Assembly: GCF_001278945.1 (NCBI RefSeq)
Contig: NZ_LGRV01000003.1
Location: 1,860,001 to 1,924,000 of the forward strand
Length of the DNA stretch: 64,000 nucleotides
Reading direction: 5' to 3'
Source: Lysinibacillus contaminans
GTDB taxonomy: Bacteria; Bacillota; Bacilli; Bacillales_A; Planococcaceae
How positions within the stretch are numbered: the stretch's first letter is position 1; every line of letters starts with the position of its first letter. This document shows, one piece after another, positions 1 through 8,402 of this stretch. Made by a program: the position numbers and the translations under genes. The notes below the pieces were generated by a model that did no database searches, was not told the origin of the DNA, and saw only the letters and a list, made by a program, of their open reading frames with translations.

Positions 1-210
1 GCATTCATTTGCTAATGAAACGAAAGTAATTTTTTCTACCAATACTATTATACTATAACTAAATTCAGAATGACTTGTTTATGATTATTTCAAATTCTTT
101 TAAAGATAACCGTTCTCTTTGAAAAAACTCTTTTGTCATGAACTTTTTTTATACTCCGATGATGAGAAGGTTAAGCGTTTTTTAGCGATTTTTAAATTCA
201 TTTCTAATGA

Positions 211-243
211 AAAAAAAGTATAGGCAAAAACAGCCTATACTTT
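211..243 (-). terminator. Rho-independent terminator of the DUF1540 gene
   Basis: An inverted repeat (GTATAGGC with GCCTATAC) is followed on the minus strand by a run of T. It lies 26 bases after the stop codon of the DUF1540 gene. Confidence 0.75.
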
Positions 244-268
244 CAAACCACTTACCCCAAAAGCCAAA

Positions 269-496
269 TTATTTTCGACTTTTTTCTTTTGACATGAACG
301 TCTTACAGCACGTGTCTGAAGACTGATTGGCTTCTTCAGACACACTGCGGAAATCAAAATCAGAAGCAAACTCTGCATTTTTTTTGTTATTTGGGCGGAA
401 ATCCATTTTGATTTCAATTTTGTCGGCTCCACAAATATTTCCTTTTGCATGGAAAACACAATTTGATACAGTACAGTTCACTTCTACATTTGGCAT
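269..496 (-). CDS. DUF1540 domain-containing small cysteine-rich protein
   Basis: This 75-residue protein starts MPNVEVNCTVSNC and carries the cysteine pattern typical of DUF1540: a CTVSNC motif, a single Cys in the GNICGAD motif, and CC near the C terminus. The family is small, common in spore-formers and probably metal-binding, but its function is not established. I chose the ATG at 496 because an excellent GGAGGAG ribosome binding site lies directly upstream; the open frame runs further 5' without a comparable site. The gene stands alone between two terminators, so it is monocistronic. Confidence 0.85.
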   Translation of the reverse strand: MPNVEVNCTVSNCVFHAKGNICGADKIEIKMDFRPNNKKNAEFASDFDFRSVSEEANQSSDTCCKTFMSKEKSRK

Positions 497-642
497 AGCT
501 CTCCTCCTCAGTAATTTGATAGCCTTGAAAAGTATAAAAAGGTAATCCGTTACCTCATCCATACTCCTCATAATGTATTTTGTCCATATCGAGGATTATT
601 ATTTTTAAGCAAAATAAGCTTTTGTTGATTTTAAGCAAACGC

Positions 643-702
643 AAAAAAGAGCAATAGTCAAATGAGTTTTCTCATTTCATTTGACTATTGCTTTTTTATT
701 TT
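643..702. terminator. Bidirectional hairpin terminator
   Basis: A 15-bp perfect stem (GCAATAGTCAAATGA at 651-665 with its complement at 677-691) is flanked by A-rich and T-rich runs. It can stop transcription in either direction and insulates the DUF1540 promoter region from the MFS relic. Confidence 0.75.
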
Positions 703-827
703 TCTACAAACATAGAAATAATCATCTCAAAGGAATATACAAGCGTTGTGTTGATATGGTATTTGGGGATATGGGTTAATGAAGGGGTATTTTTGCTTGT
801 TAATTCATGTGGAAATACTATAGATAG

Positions 828-1355
828 AAGTGGAGAAAAACAAATAAATCTTACATCACAGCAGAAAAAACGCTTCTTACTTTATTGTTTATTGGTTCAA
901 TTTCATGTTTAGATAAAAGTATGATGGGCTTGACAGTAATGGCCTTTGCATCGGCAGCAGCTGGTATTATACTTCGAAAGTATTTCACCGGTAAAGAGAA
1001 ATACTTTGTTTTCTTATCTTGCGTCTTAACTGCAGTAGGTTTAATGGCGTTTATAACTAGTAGTAACCTTATCTTAATGATTGCTTTCTTATATATCGTA
1101 ACTACTTTATCTATGTTTACATTTACTGCATTTTTATCATTACCATACCAACTAATTCCATCTTCTCTTATCGGCTCATCTTATGCAGTAATCAATATTG
1201 GTGCCTTCATTGGTGGCATCATTTCTCCAATTATTATTGGGAATCTTGTAACAATTGCTGGTGGATCCTTCTTTACGGGATTTATCGTTATGGCAGTTGC
1301 CATGGTTATATGTGGGTTGACACCTGCTTTATTAAAAACAGGAGAAAAAGTTTAA
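828..1355 (+). pseudogene. MFS transporter with internal deletion (pseudogene)
   Basis: The frame reads a typical MFS N-terminal helix (motif SCLDKSMMGLTVMAF) and then passes directly into the second half of a 12-helix transporter, with helices VFLSCVLTAVGLMAF, LILMIAFLYIVTTLS and a final bundle ending TPALLKTGEKV. About 160 residues can be read, whereas MFS proteins usually have about 400, so helices 2 to 6 are missing. No good start codon with a ribosome binding site is present: the frame opens after a stop at 825-827, and the first usable start is a TTG at 885. I infer a deletion joining the start of the gene to its second half. The product is very unlikely to transport anything. Confidence 0.75.
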
Positions 1356-1388
1356 AAACGATTGGATAGTATATCCAATCGTTTTTTC
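1355..1388 (+). terminator. Rho-independent terminator after the MFS relic
   Basis: The stem AAAACGATTGGA pairs with TCCAATCGTTTT and is followed by TTTTTT. It overlaps the stop codon of the MFS pseudogene. Confidence 0.8.
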
Positions 1389-1456
1389 TATTTCTGTATT
1401 GAATATCTTCAATCGACTGTCTCTGATAAGCAATTAGCTCTTTTCAAACTTTAAAA

Positions 1457-1520
1457 TTAATGGATAGCCATTTGAGATAATTTATGTGCCTCTTGATGTA
1501 AAAAATTCGAGCTATGCGAA
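1457..1520 (-). pseudogene. Relic of the C-terminal end of an RNase H-like gene
   Basis: The minus strand reads FLHQEAHKLSQMAIH followed by a stop. This nearly matches the C terminus of the intact RNase H-like protein encoded at 14983-15642 (SLHQEAHKLSQMAVL). Only about 20 codons are recognisable and no start is near. It is probably the last trace of a duplicated or recombined copy. The rest of the gap (1389-1667) shows nothing else I recognise. Confidence 0.6.
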
Positions 1521-1635
1521 CTAGGCTTACTTCGACGGACCCAAGAATCTGAATCCAATGTACTTAGTGACGTAACGTATAAGAGCGGAAAATTGTCCTA
1601 AAAAGAAAAACATATCCGATTTCATTAATAAAACC

Positions 1636-1668
1636 CCATTACTATATCTGCATTTAAATATAGTAATT
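1636..1668 (-). terminator. Weak terminator after the first GntP gene
   Basis: An imperfect AT-rich stem (TTACTATAT with ATATAGTAA) directly follows the stop codon on the minus strand and is followed by TGGGGTTTTATTA. It is weaker than the other terminators in this window. Confidence 0.4.
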
Positions 1669-3107
1669 TAAACAATACCAAACCACGTATAGAGACCAAT
1701 GACGACTAAAACAGCCAATGATTTAATGATGGTAATCATAAAAATGTCGCCATATGATTGTCTGTGTGTTAAACCTGTAACAGCTAGTAAGGTAATTACT
1801 GCACCGTTATGAGGAAGCGTATCCATACCGCCAGAGGCCATCGCGATAACGCGGTGCATCACTTCAGGTGATATATTCGCCAGTGCAATTGCCTTATTGT
1901 ATTGATCAGCCATGGCACTTAATGCAATTCCCATACCTCCAGATGCAGATCCTGTTATACCTGCTAGTGTGCTAGTGGTAAATGCACCATTGACAAGTGG
2001 GTTCGAAAATAATCCAGATATGCCATCACTTATTTTAGTGAATCCAGGAAGAGCTGCGATAATTCCACCAAAACCGTATTCAGAACCAGTATTCATGACG
2101 GCAAGTAGTGATCCACCAATACTGTTATTTAGCCCTTCTTTCATGTTTTTCGATACACGTTTCCAATCATAGGCGAGAGCTGTTAGTATTCCGACAACTA
2201 ACGCTATTTCAACTGCCCAGATAGCAGTGTTTGCAGCGACATCAACTGAATATTGCGCTAGTCCAATTGACGAAAAGTCAAATCCATTTGGATACCATTT
2301 CGGGATAGCCTTTGTCAGATAATTATTCATAAATGCTACTAGAACAAGCGGAACAAACGCTAAAATCTGTCTAAAAACAGATTGATTGGAACTTAAATCA
2401 GAGCCAATTTCTTCATTGTTTTGAGATTTCTCTTCTTCAACAGCAGCAGACTTATCCTCTTCAAATCCATAGTAACCTTCTCCCGCTTTTTTGGCTTGCC
2501 TCTTTCTCATTTCTAAGTATGCTAAACCAACGAATAAAACAAAAAGAGCGCCAATGATCCCGAGTATTGGTGCAGCATAAATGTCTGTACCAAAGAATGA
2601 TGTAGGAATCACGTTTTGTATTTGAGGAGTTCCCGGTAAAGCATCCATGGTGAATGTAAATGCTCCAAGTGCAATAGTAGCAGGCATAAGTCTTTTAGGA
2701 ATATCAGCTTGCTTAAATAATTGAACAGCAAAAGGGTAAATGGCAAAAACCACTACAAATAAACTTACCCCACTATAAGTTAAAATTGCACCCAATATAA
2801 CAATCGTCAACATAGCTTGTTTAGCACCAAGCAATCGAACAATTGTCTTGGCAATCGATTCGGCAATACCTGACATTTCAATGATTTTCCCAAAAACTGC
2901 ACCTAATAAAAAGACAGGGAAATATTTTTTTATAAAAACTACAACATTCTCCATAAATACACCGGAGTAAAAAGGTAACACATTCCCCGGATCAACAAGG
3001 AAAACAGCTAATAAGGCAGCGATCGGTGCAAATAAAATAACAGAGTAACCACGATAGGCGGCAAACATTAAAAATCCAAGTGCAAATAATATAATTACTA
3101 AATCCAT
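1668..3107 (-). CDS. GntP family permease
   Basis: A 479-residue polytopic membrane protein of the GntP (gluconate/hydroxy-acid:H+ symporter) family. It opens with a strongly hydrophobic N terminus (LVIILFALGFLMFAAYRGYS) and carries family signatures such as FPVFLLGAVFGKIIE near residue 65, LPGTPQIQN near 155 and GSASGGMGIAL near 390. A hydrophilic, Lys/Glu-rich loop near residues 205-240 separates the two halves. The ATG has an AAGGGGAA ribosome binding site. It lies downstream of the hydroxybutyrate dehydrogenase but is separated from it by a terminator, so it probably has its own promoter. From context, 3-hydroxybutyrate or a related hydroxy or keto acid is the likely substrate; this is inference. 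Confidence 0.88.
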   Translation of the reverse strand: MDLVIILFALGFLMFAAYRGYSVILFAPIAALLAVFLVDPGNVLPFYSGVFMENVVVFIKKYFPVFLLGAVFGKIIEMSGIAESIAKTIVRLLGAKQAMLTIVILGAILTYSGVSLFVVVFAIYPFAVQLFKQADIPKRLMPATIALGAFTFTMDALPGTPQIQNVIPTSFFGTDIYAAPILGIIGALFVLFVGLAYLEMRKRQAKKAGEGYYGFEEDKSAAVEEEKSQNNEEIGSDLSSNQSVFRQILAFVPLVLVAFMNNYLTKAIPKWYPNGFDFSSIGLAQYSVDVAANTAIWAVEIALVVGILTALAYDWKRVSKNMKEGLNNSIGGSLLAVMNTGSEYGFGGIIAALPGFTKISDGISGLFSNPLVNGAFTTSTLAGITGSASGGMGIALSAMADQYNKAIALANISPEVMHRVIAMASGGMDTLPHNGAVITLLAVTGLTHRQSYGDIFMITIIKSLAVLVVIGLYTWFGIV

Positions 3108-3202
3108 TAGTATTCCCCTTGTATAGTTTAATTATCAATTCTCCAATATCCCTCTATAAACAACTGTTTTTTAAATTGTTGATTGTAGAGAAAAACGCTA
3201 AA

Positions 3203-3246
3203 AATGAACCTCTCTATCAATCACATTAATTGATAGTGGGGTTCAT
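3203..3246 (-). terminator. Rho-independent terminator after hydroxybutyrate dehydrogenase
   Basis: On the minus strand a long stem (ATGAACC...GGTTCAT with an inner TATCAAT/ATTGATA arm) is followed by TTTTTAGCG. It lies 33 bases after the stop of the dehydrogenase gene and separates it from the next permease gene. Confidence 0.7.
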
Positions 3247-3278
3247 CTTAATTATTCTACTTATTTTCTTTTATGATT

Positions 3279-4055
3279 TTATTGAGCTGTGTAACCGCCG
3301 TCAATTACAACAGCTTGTCCTGTTACACTTTTAGCTTTATCGCTTGCTAAGAACAAAGCATAATCAGCAATTTCACTAACATCTAATAATTTCTTTTGAG
3401 GAACCATAGGAAGAAGAACTTCAGCTAACACATCTTCTACAGGAACATTACGCGTTTTTGCTAAGTCTGCCATTTGTCCACGAACAAGTGGAGTATCTAC
3501 ATAGCCAGGGCATAATGCGTTAACAGTAATACCGTGTTCTGCACCTTCTAATGCAGCAACCTTTGTTAAACCTATAACACCGTGTTTAGCACTGTTATAT
3601 GCCGCTTTACCCGCAAATCCAACTAAACCATTAATAGAAGCAATATTAATAATTCGGCCGAACCCCTGCTCTTTCATAATTGGGAAAACCGTTTTCGTAA
3701 TAATGAAAGGAGCAATCAACATAATTTTTTGCATTAATTCGAATTTTTCTGTTGGGAAATCTTCTAATGGTGATACGTGTTGTAATCCCGCATTATTAAT
3801 GACAATATCTACTGTTCCAAATGTTTCTTTCGCTACTTGTACTAAGTTTTGTAGATCCTCTTCTTTTGTAACATCGGCTTTAATTCCGATTGATGCGTAA
3901 CCTAATTTTTTCAAAGATTCAGCAGATTCATTTACCATTTCTTCATTAATGTCAGAAAGGACCACTTTTGCTCCGTTTTCTGCAAAGTGTTTACCAATTT
4001 CAAATCCAATACCACGAGCAGAGCCTGTAATAATAACTACTTTATTTTCAACCAT
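3279..4055 (-). CDS. bdhA: 3-hydroxybutyrate dehydrogenase (SDR family)
   Basis: A 258-residue classical short-chain dehydrogenase that oxidises D-3-hydroxybutyrate to acetoacetate with NAD+. The N-terminal cofactor motif is TGSARGIG (residues 10-17), with INNAG near residue 87 and the catalytic S...YNSAKHG triad centred near residues 140-157. The sequence around NALCPGYVDTPLVRGQ and the C-terminal VTGQAVVIDGGYTAQ are typical of hydroxybutyrate dehydrogenases rather than of general SDRs. An AGGAGG ribosome binding site precedes the ATG. It lies between two GntP permeases, a neighbourhood resembling the B. subtilis yxjF-yxjC region, which supports import and oxidation of hydroxybutyrate. Confidence 0.88.
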   Translation of the reverse strand: MVENKVVIITGSARGIGFEIGKHFAENGAKVVLSDINEEMVNESAESLKKLGYASIGIKADVTKEEDLQNLVQVAKETFGTVDIVINNAGLQHVSPLEDFPTEKFELMQKIMLIAPFIITKTVFPIMKEQGFGRIINIASINGLVGFAGKAAYNSAKHGVIGLTKVAALEGAEHGITVNALCPGYVDTPLVRGQMADLAKTRNVPVEDVLAEVLLPMVPQKKLLDVSEIADYALFLASDKAKSVTGQAVVIDGGYTAQ

Positions 4056-4121
4056 AATAAATTCCTCCTAATTTTAAGTAACCATTTTTTTGATGCTAGT
4101 AATCTACTACGTTATGATAGA

Positions 4122-4133
4122 ATCGCGCGCGAT
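4122..4133. promoter_or_regulatory. GC-rich perfect palindrome upstream of bdhA
   Basis: ATCGCGCGCGAT is a perfect 12-bp palindrome, placed 67 to 78 bases before the bdhA start in an otherwise AT-rich gap. Its position suits an operator or activator site, but I know of no regulator that matches it. Confidence 0.3.
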
Positions 4134-4232
4134 CCTACATAAACAAGAGATCCGAAAAACATCTATAACTTTCAGTACCTGTCGCAATGTTACCACTGCG
4201 CTTCGGTACACAAAAATTCTTTTTTGAGTAAG

Positions 4233-5519
4233 TTAAACTAATCCAACTGCCCCCATAATTACGCCAACAACCAATGCAATTGAAGGGATTAAGAAAGCGA
4301 CCATAAATACGTCTTTATAAGTTTCTTTATAAGTCAGTCCCGTAACCGCGACTAATGTTAACAACGCACCATTATTCGGGAATATAGACGCACCTGAAGC
4401 AACAGCGGCAATTCTGTGTAACGCATCAGGACTAATGCCAGTTGCTTGTGCGACATTGTAAAAAGTATCCCCTAGCGTCGTTAGTGCAATCCCCATACCG
4501 CCTGAAGCAGAGCCAGTAATGATCGCCATAATTTGTACGGAAAGGGCTTCAGCAACTAATGGATTATCAGAGATATTAAGTAACCAAGTTGTAATGGTAT
4601 CAAATGCAGGTACCACTGCTATAACTGCACCAAAACCAACAGCAGCACTGGTATTAAGGATCGCCATAACTGACCCTTTCCCACCCTCGTTAATAGAGAA
4701 TATAAATTTTTTATAATCCCTAAAATTTAAAATCATGATACTTAAAATACCAAGTAATAAAGCATATATTGCTTCTACTTTCACAACATTTAGAAGTATA
4801 ACAACGACAACAAGAGGTATTAAAGATAAGATCCAGTTTGGAATTTTTTCTTCGTCCTCTGTATCCGCCAAAGAATCCGCATTTGGTTCTGTATATACGT
4901 CTCCTTTTGCAGAAAAGGCCTTCGCTCTATAAGCTAACCAAAGATATCCACCAACTGCCATAATCAAAGTTGTTACAATCCCAATAATCGGTCCAGAAGT
5001 TGGGGAAGTATGGAAGTAATCCATTGGTATCAAGTTTTGAATTTGTGGCGTACCTGGCACGGATGTCATAGTAAATGTAAAGGCTCCAAGAGCAAACGTT
5101 GGTACAAGTAATTTTCTTGTAATGTTTGCCTCACGGAATAATTGAAGTGCAATCGGATAAATTGCAAATACAACTACAAATAGACTAACGCCTCCGTATG
5201 TCAATAATGCTGCTGCAATTAATACGCCAAGAATTGCTCTCTTTTTGCCTATTAACTGCGTTACCTTTCTAGCAACTGATTTAGCTGCACCCGTTTCTTC
5301 CATCAATTTACCAAAAACTGCCCCTAATAAGAAAATAGGAAACCATTTCTGAACAAATCCAACCAAACCAGTCATATAGGTACCTGTATATGCTTCAAAA
5401 ACATCTAACCCGCTCATTAATGCTACAACACCAGCAGCCAATGGTGCTACCCAAATAATAGACCATCCTAAATAGGCTAAAGCCATTAATAAAACTAAAC
5501 CTACAACTATACTTAACAA
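4233..5519 (-). CDS. GntP family permease
   Basis: A 428-residue paralogue of the other GntP protein in this cluster. It has the same landmarks: FPIFLLGAVFGKLME near residue 60, VPGTPQIQNLIP near 150 and GSASGGMGIAL near 340. It is shorter because the central hydrophilic loop (around SLADTEDEEK) is reduced. I prefer the TTG start at 5519 because an AAGAGGTGAT ribosome binding site sits just before it; a TTG 18 bases further upstream lacks one. It is the first gene of the hydroxybutyrate cluster and is divergent from the LysR regulator, which probably controls it. Confidence 0.85.
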   Translation of the reverse strand: MLSIVVGLVLLMALAYLGWSIIWVAPLAAGVVALMSGLDVFEAYTGTYMTGLVGFVQKWFPIFLLGAVFGKLMEETGAAKSVARKVTQLIGKKRAILGVLIAAALLTYGGVSLFVVVFAIYPIALQLFREANITRKLLVPTFALGAFTFTMTSVPGTPQIQNLIPMDYFHTSPTSGPIIGIVTTLIMAVGGYLWLAYRAKAFSAKGDVYTEPNADSLADTEDEEKIPNWILSLIPLVVVVILLNVVKVEAIYALLLGILSIMILNFRDYKKFIFSINEGGKGSVMAILNTSAAVGFGAVIAVVPAFDTITTWLLNISDNPLVAEALSVQIMAIITGSASGGMGIALTTLGDTFYNVAQATGISPDALHRIAAVASGASIFPNNGALLTLVAVTGLTYKETYKDVFMVAFLIPSIALVVGVIMGAVGLV

Positions 5520-5853
5520 GAATATCACCTCTTTCAATTTAATCTAAATAATTTCAGGAATCGCTTATGTTCACTCGTGTTACATCTTTAACGAAGCGGA
5601 AATACTAAAGTAAGAAGTCGACATAATTTAGACAAAAATAAGTAATTATTATACCGGAATATTATTGTATAAATTTACAAAATCTCTTATTTTATTCCGT
5701 TTTCCATTAATTCGAGCATAAAAACATTATATAAAGTGGTGCTATCCGAAATAATTATTATTCTTAAATATTTTACTTTGAAAAAATTTAATTGTAAAAT
5801 GACTAAAAGTCATATTATTTATGAATAAATGGAATAAATTAAGGGGGATATCT

Positions 5854-6738
5854 ATGGAGTTACGAGATTTAAAATCATTTATTGAAGTCGCTAATCATAA
5901 AAGTTTTACGAATGCCGCCGACCATTCTTATTTAACGCAATCTTCTTTAAGTAAAGCTATCAAAAAACTTGAAAATGAGCTCGGCGTCGAATTATTTGAT
6001 CGATCAACAAGACACTTATTCCTTACAGATGCTGGAGAAGTTGTGTACCAGCAAAGTCAAAAGGCATTTGCTGTATTGACTGAAATGAATTTACTCTTAG
6101 ATGATCTCAGAAACGTAACTACTGGTGAAATTAAAATAGGTATCCCACCTCTTATTGGCACTTTATTTTTCCCTAAAATCGCTAACGATTTTTATAAATA
6201 TTATCCAAATGTATCTCTCAAGTTGGTGGAACAAGGTGCCAAGCTTATTGGTCGACTTGTCGAGGATGCACAGATAGATGTTGGCATAGTAGTATTACCA
6301 GCTAATGAGGAAAAATTAAATATCTCCCCATTTATACAAGACGATTTCGTTTTATTCCTCCACAAGGATCACAAACTGGCTCAAAGGACTAGCGTCACGT
6401 TGAACGAATTAAAAAACGAAAAATTCATTTTATTCACAAAAGATTTTACGTTACATGATTACATCATTCAGACATGCGAAAGAAGTGGATTCACTCCTTC
6501 CATCTCTTATCAGAGTTCGCAATGGGATTTGATTATTGAGCTTGTTTCATCAAAACTAGGCATTACTTTACTTCCTAAATCGATTTATAAAAAACAAAAT
6601 AACAAAAATATTAAAATCGTTGAAATAGACAACTCTGCTTTGTGTTGGAAAATTGGTATCATTACAAAGAAAGATGCCTACCAATCGTTTGCATTAAAAG
6701 AATTTTTAAAAATGCTTAACAAAGGATTTGAACTTTAG
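5854..6738 (+). CDS. LysR family transcriptional regulator
   Basis: A 294-residue LysR-type regulator. Its N-terminal winged helix-turn-helix includes SFTNAADHSYLTQSSLSKAI (about residues 18-37) and KLENELGVELFDRSTR. The rest is a periplasmic-binding-like effector domain, with the motif GEIKIGIPPLIG near residue 92. I chose the ATG at 5854 because an AAGGGGGAT ribosome binding site precedes it; the frame extends 11 codons upstream without one. It is transcribed divergently from the GntP-bdhA cluster across a gap of about 330 bases that is AT-rich. LysR proteins usually act on the divergent promoter, so it is probably the regulator of hydroxybutyrate uptake and oxidation, with an unknown inducer. 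Confidence 0.88.
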   Translation: MELRDLKSFIEVANHKSFTNAADHSYLTQSSLSKAIKKLENELGVELFDRSTRHLFLTDAGEVVYQQSQKAFAVLTEMNLLLDDLRNVTTGEIKIGIPPLIGTLFFPKIANDFYKYYPNVSLKLVEQGAKLIGRLVEDAQIDVGIVVLPANEEKLNISPFIQDDFVLFLHKDHKLAQRTSVTLNELKNEKFILFTKDFTLHDYIIQTCERSGFTPSISYQSSQWDLIIELVSSKLGITLLPKSIYKKQNNKNIKIVEIDNSALCWKIGIITKKDAYQSFALKEFLKMLNKGFEL

Positions 6739-6779
6739 AAATAATAAGGTTCCAGACGCATTGATTATCCACTATTTTT

Positions 6780-6834
6780 AAAGTGGGAAGTTGATCTCCG
6801 CTACAGGAGCTCGCTTTCCGTGGGTTTGACTTCA
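6780..6834. repeat. Partial copy of the ~130-bp intergenic repeat
   Basis: The segment AAGTGGGAAGTTGATCTCCG followed by CTCGCTTTCCGTGGG matches the left end of the repeat copy at 44804-44941. The right half is missing. Confidence 0.6.
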
Positions 6835-6860
6835 TTCTCCTCATCATCCAAAAGCAAAAA

Positions 6861-6894
6861 AATGCAATTCGAGTTGAAATCGAATTGCATTTTT
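6861..6894. terminator. Bidirectional terminator between lysR and citM
   Basis: AATGCAATTCGA pairs perfectly with TCGAATTGCATT; A-runs lie on the left and T-runs on the right. It serves the converging LysR and citrate transporter genes. Confidence 0.8.
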
Positions 6895-6916
6895 ATATTT
6901 TGGGGGCAGCCCCTCT

Positions 6917-8218
6917 TCAAGATCCAATCGAGATAACACCAAAAACTAAGGCGGCAATCGTCATAACAGTTACTGTGCCGAAAGCCCATTTCATAGCAAA
7001 TTTCTGCAAATCTCCAAACTCTGTGCCGACTAATCCAATCATTAAATGCGCAGCAGCTACTAGTGGACTAAGTACGTGTACAGGCTGTCCTATTAACGCT
7101 GCACGTCCAATTTCTGCTGCACTAATCCCATAAGCTTCAGCGGTTTGTGCCAAAATTGGCAGAACCCCAAAGTAAAAGGCATTATTAGACATGAAAAAGG
7201 TAAATGGTGCACTTAAGAAAGCAACGATAATCGCTAAATAAGGTCCTAATGCAGGCGGAATAACCGCTACTAACGTTTGCGCCATCGCATCGATCATTTC
7301 TGTTCCAGACATAATACCAGAGAAAATCCCAGCTGCAATAACAATTGAAACTACTGCCAAAGCATTCCTAGAGTGTGAAAGTAATCGTTCCTGCTGTAAT
7401 TTTAAATCTGGATAATTCACTAATAGTGCAATTGCCAACGCAATCATAAATAAAAGACCTAATGACATAAAATCTAAAATTAAACAGACCATCAATGTAA
7501 TCGTTAAAGCTAAGTTAAACCAGACTAATTTTGGTCGTTTATAAGCTAACGTCCCTGTTAAACTTTCATCTACTTTTACAGTTTCAGAGTCATCCAACTC
7601 AATTACTCCGATTCGTTTACGCTCCATCATCCCTAATAAGAAGGCCGCTACAACAACCCATACAAGTCCAATTGCCATAATTGGAATCATAGGAATGAAT
7701 ATTTCTGAAGAATCTAAACCTAGAGAAGCCATGGCCATCGCAGAAGCTCCTCCCCAAGGAGTCATATTCATAACCCCCATAGAAAGCATCGCTGTTGTAG
7801 CTAATACTAAACGATTCATCCCTAATCTCTTATATAACGGCAATAAAGAGGAAACTGTAATGATATATGTAGTTGTTCCATCACCATCTAGTGCAACCAT
7901 CATCGATAAAATAGCTGTCCCTACGACAATCTTTAACGGATCTCCCTTTACTAACTTCAAAATCGTTTTAATTAACGGGTCAAATAACCCAGTATCAATC
8001 ATAATCCCAAAGTATAAAATCGCGAATAAAATCATAATCGCTGTCATAGCTACATTCTCTACGCCAGCCTCCATCATTGGTCCTAAATCTGTGAAAAAAC
8101 CACCTATAATAGCGAAAATAATCGGTACAATCATTATAGCTACTAATGCCGATAGGCGCTTCGCCATAATTAAATACATGAATACCGCTACCATAGCAAA
8201 TCCTAAAAATGATAACAT
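6917..8218 (-). CDS. citM: Citrate-metal:proton symporter, CitMHS family
   Basis: A 433-residue polytopic membrane protein of the CitMHS family, which imports citrate complexed with Mg2+ or another divalent metal together with H+. Starting at the ATG at 8218 gives MLSFLGFAMVAVFMYLIM, which aligns with the start of B. subtilis CitM, and a GGAGTGG ribosome binding site lies directly upstream; the frame extends 8 codons further 5' without a good site. Family landmarks are MVALDGDGTTTYIIT, MTPWGGA and FMSNNAFYFGVLP. The citST two-component genes sit immediately upstream in the same direction, as in B. subtilis. The metal preference (Mg versus Ca) cannot be told from the sequence. Confidence 0.9.
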   Translation of the reverse strand: MLSFLGFAMVAVFMYLIMAKRLSALVAIMIVPIIFAIIGGFFTDLGPMMEAGVENVAMTAIMILFAILYFGIMIDTGLFDPLIKTILKLVKGDPLKIVVGTAILSMMVALDGDGTTTYIITVSSLLPLYKRLGMNRLVLATTAMLSMGVMNMTPWGGASAMAMASLGLDSSEIFIPMIPIMAIGLVWVVVAAFLLGMMERKRIGVIELDDSETVKVDESLTGTLAYKRPKLVWFNLALTITLMVCLILDFMSLGLLFMIALAIALLVNYPDLKLQQERLLSHSRNALAVVSIVIAAGIFSGIMSGTEMIDAMAQTLVAVIPPALGPYLAIIVAFLSAPFTFFMSNNAFYFGVLPILAQTAEAYGISAAEIGRAALIGQPVHVLSPLVAAAHLMIGLVGTEFGDLQKFAMKWAFGTVTVMTIAALVFGVISIGS

Positions 8219-8249
8219 ACATGCCACTCCATTCATTGACAAACATTTT

Positions 8250-8263
8250 TGAAAACGTTTTAT
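8250..8263 (-). promoter_or_regulatory. Candidate cre (CcpA) site upstream of citM
   Basis: On the minus strand ATAAAACGTTTTCA fits the cre consensus TGWAANCGNTNWCA at all positions but the first two. It lies 32 to 45 bases before the citM start. citM is known to be under catabolite control in B. subtilis, so the position makes sense. Confidence 0.45.
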
Positions 8264-8365
8264 TTTTAAATATTATCACTTTTTTGATAAATTAATAAAT
8301 TATCAATATATTATTTATAATTTTTATTATCACCATTTTTTTCATATTTTTTACGCGCGAAAAAA

Positions 8366-8402
8366 AACAGCAATAATGAGTATTTACTCATTTATTGCTG
8401 TT
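8366..8402 (-). terminator. Terminator overlapping the citT stop codon
   Basis: CAGCAATAA(A)TGAGTA pairs with TACTCATTATTGCTG on the minus strand and is followed by TTTTTTT. The stem includes the stop codon of the response regulator. It separates citST transcription from citM. Confidence 0.75.

Noticed and set aside
7695-8252. 185-residue plus-strand frame inside citM
   Set aside because: It lies wholly opposite a well-supported transporter gene; its low-complexity Ile/Ala/Pro composition is that of an antisense shadow.
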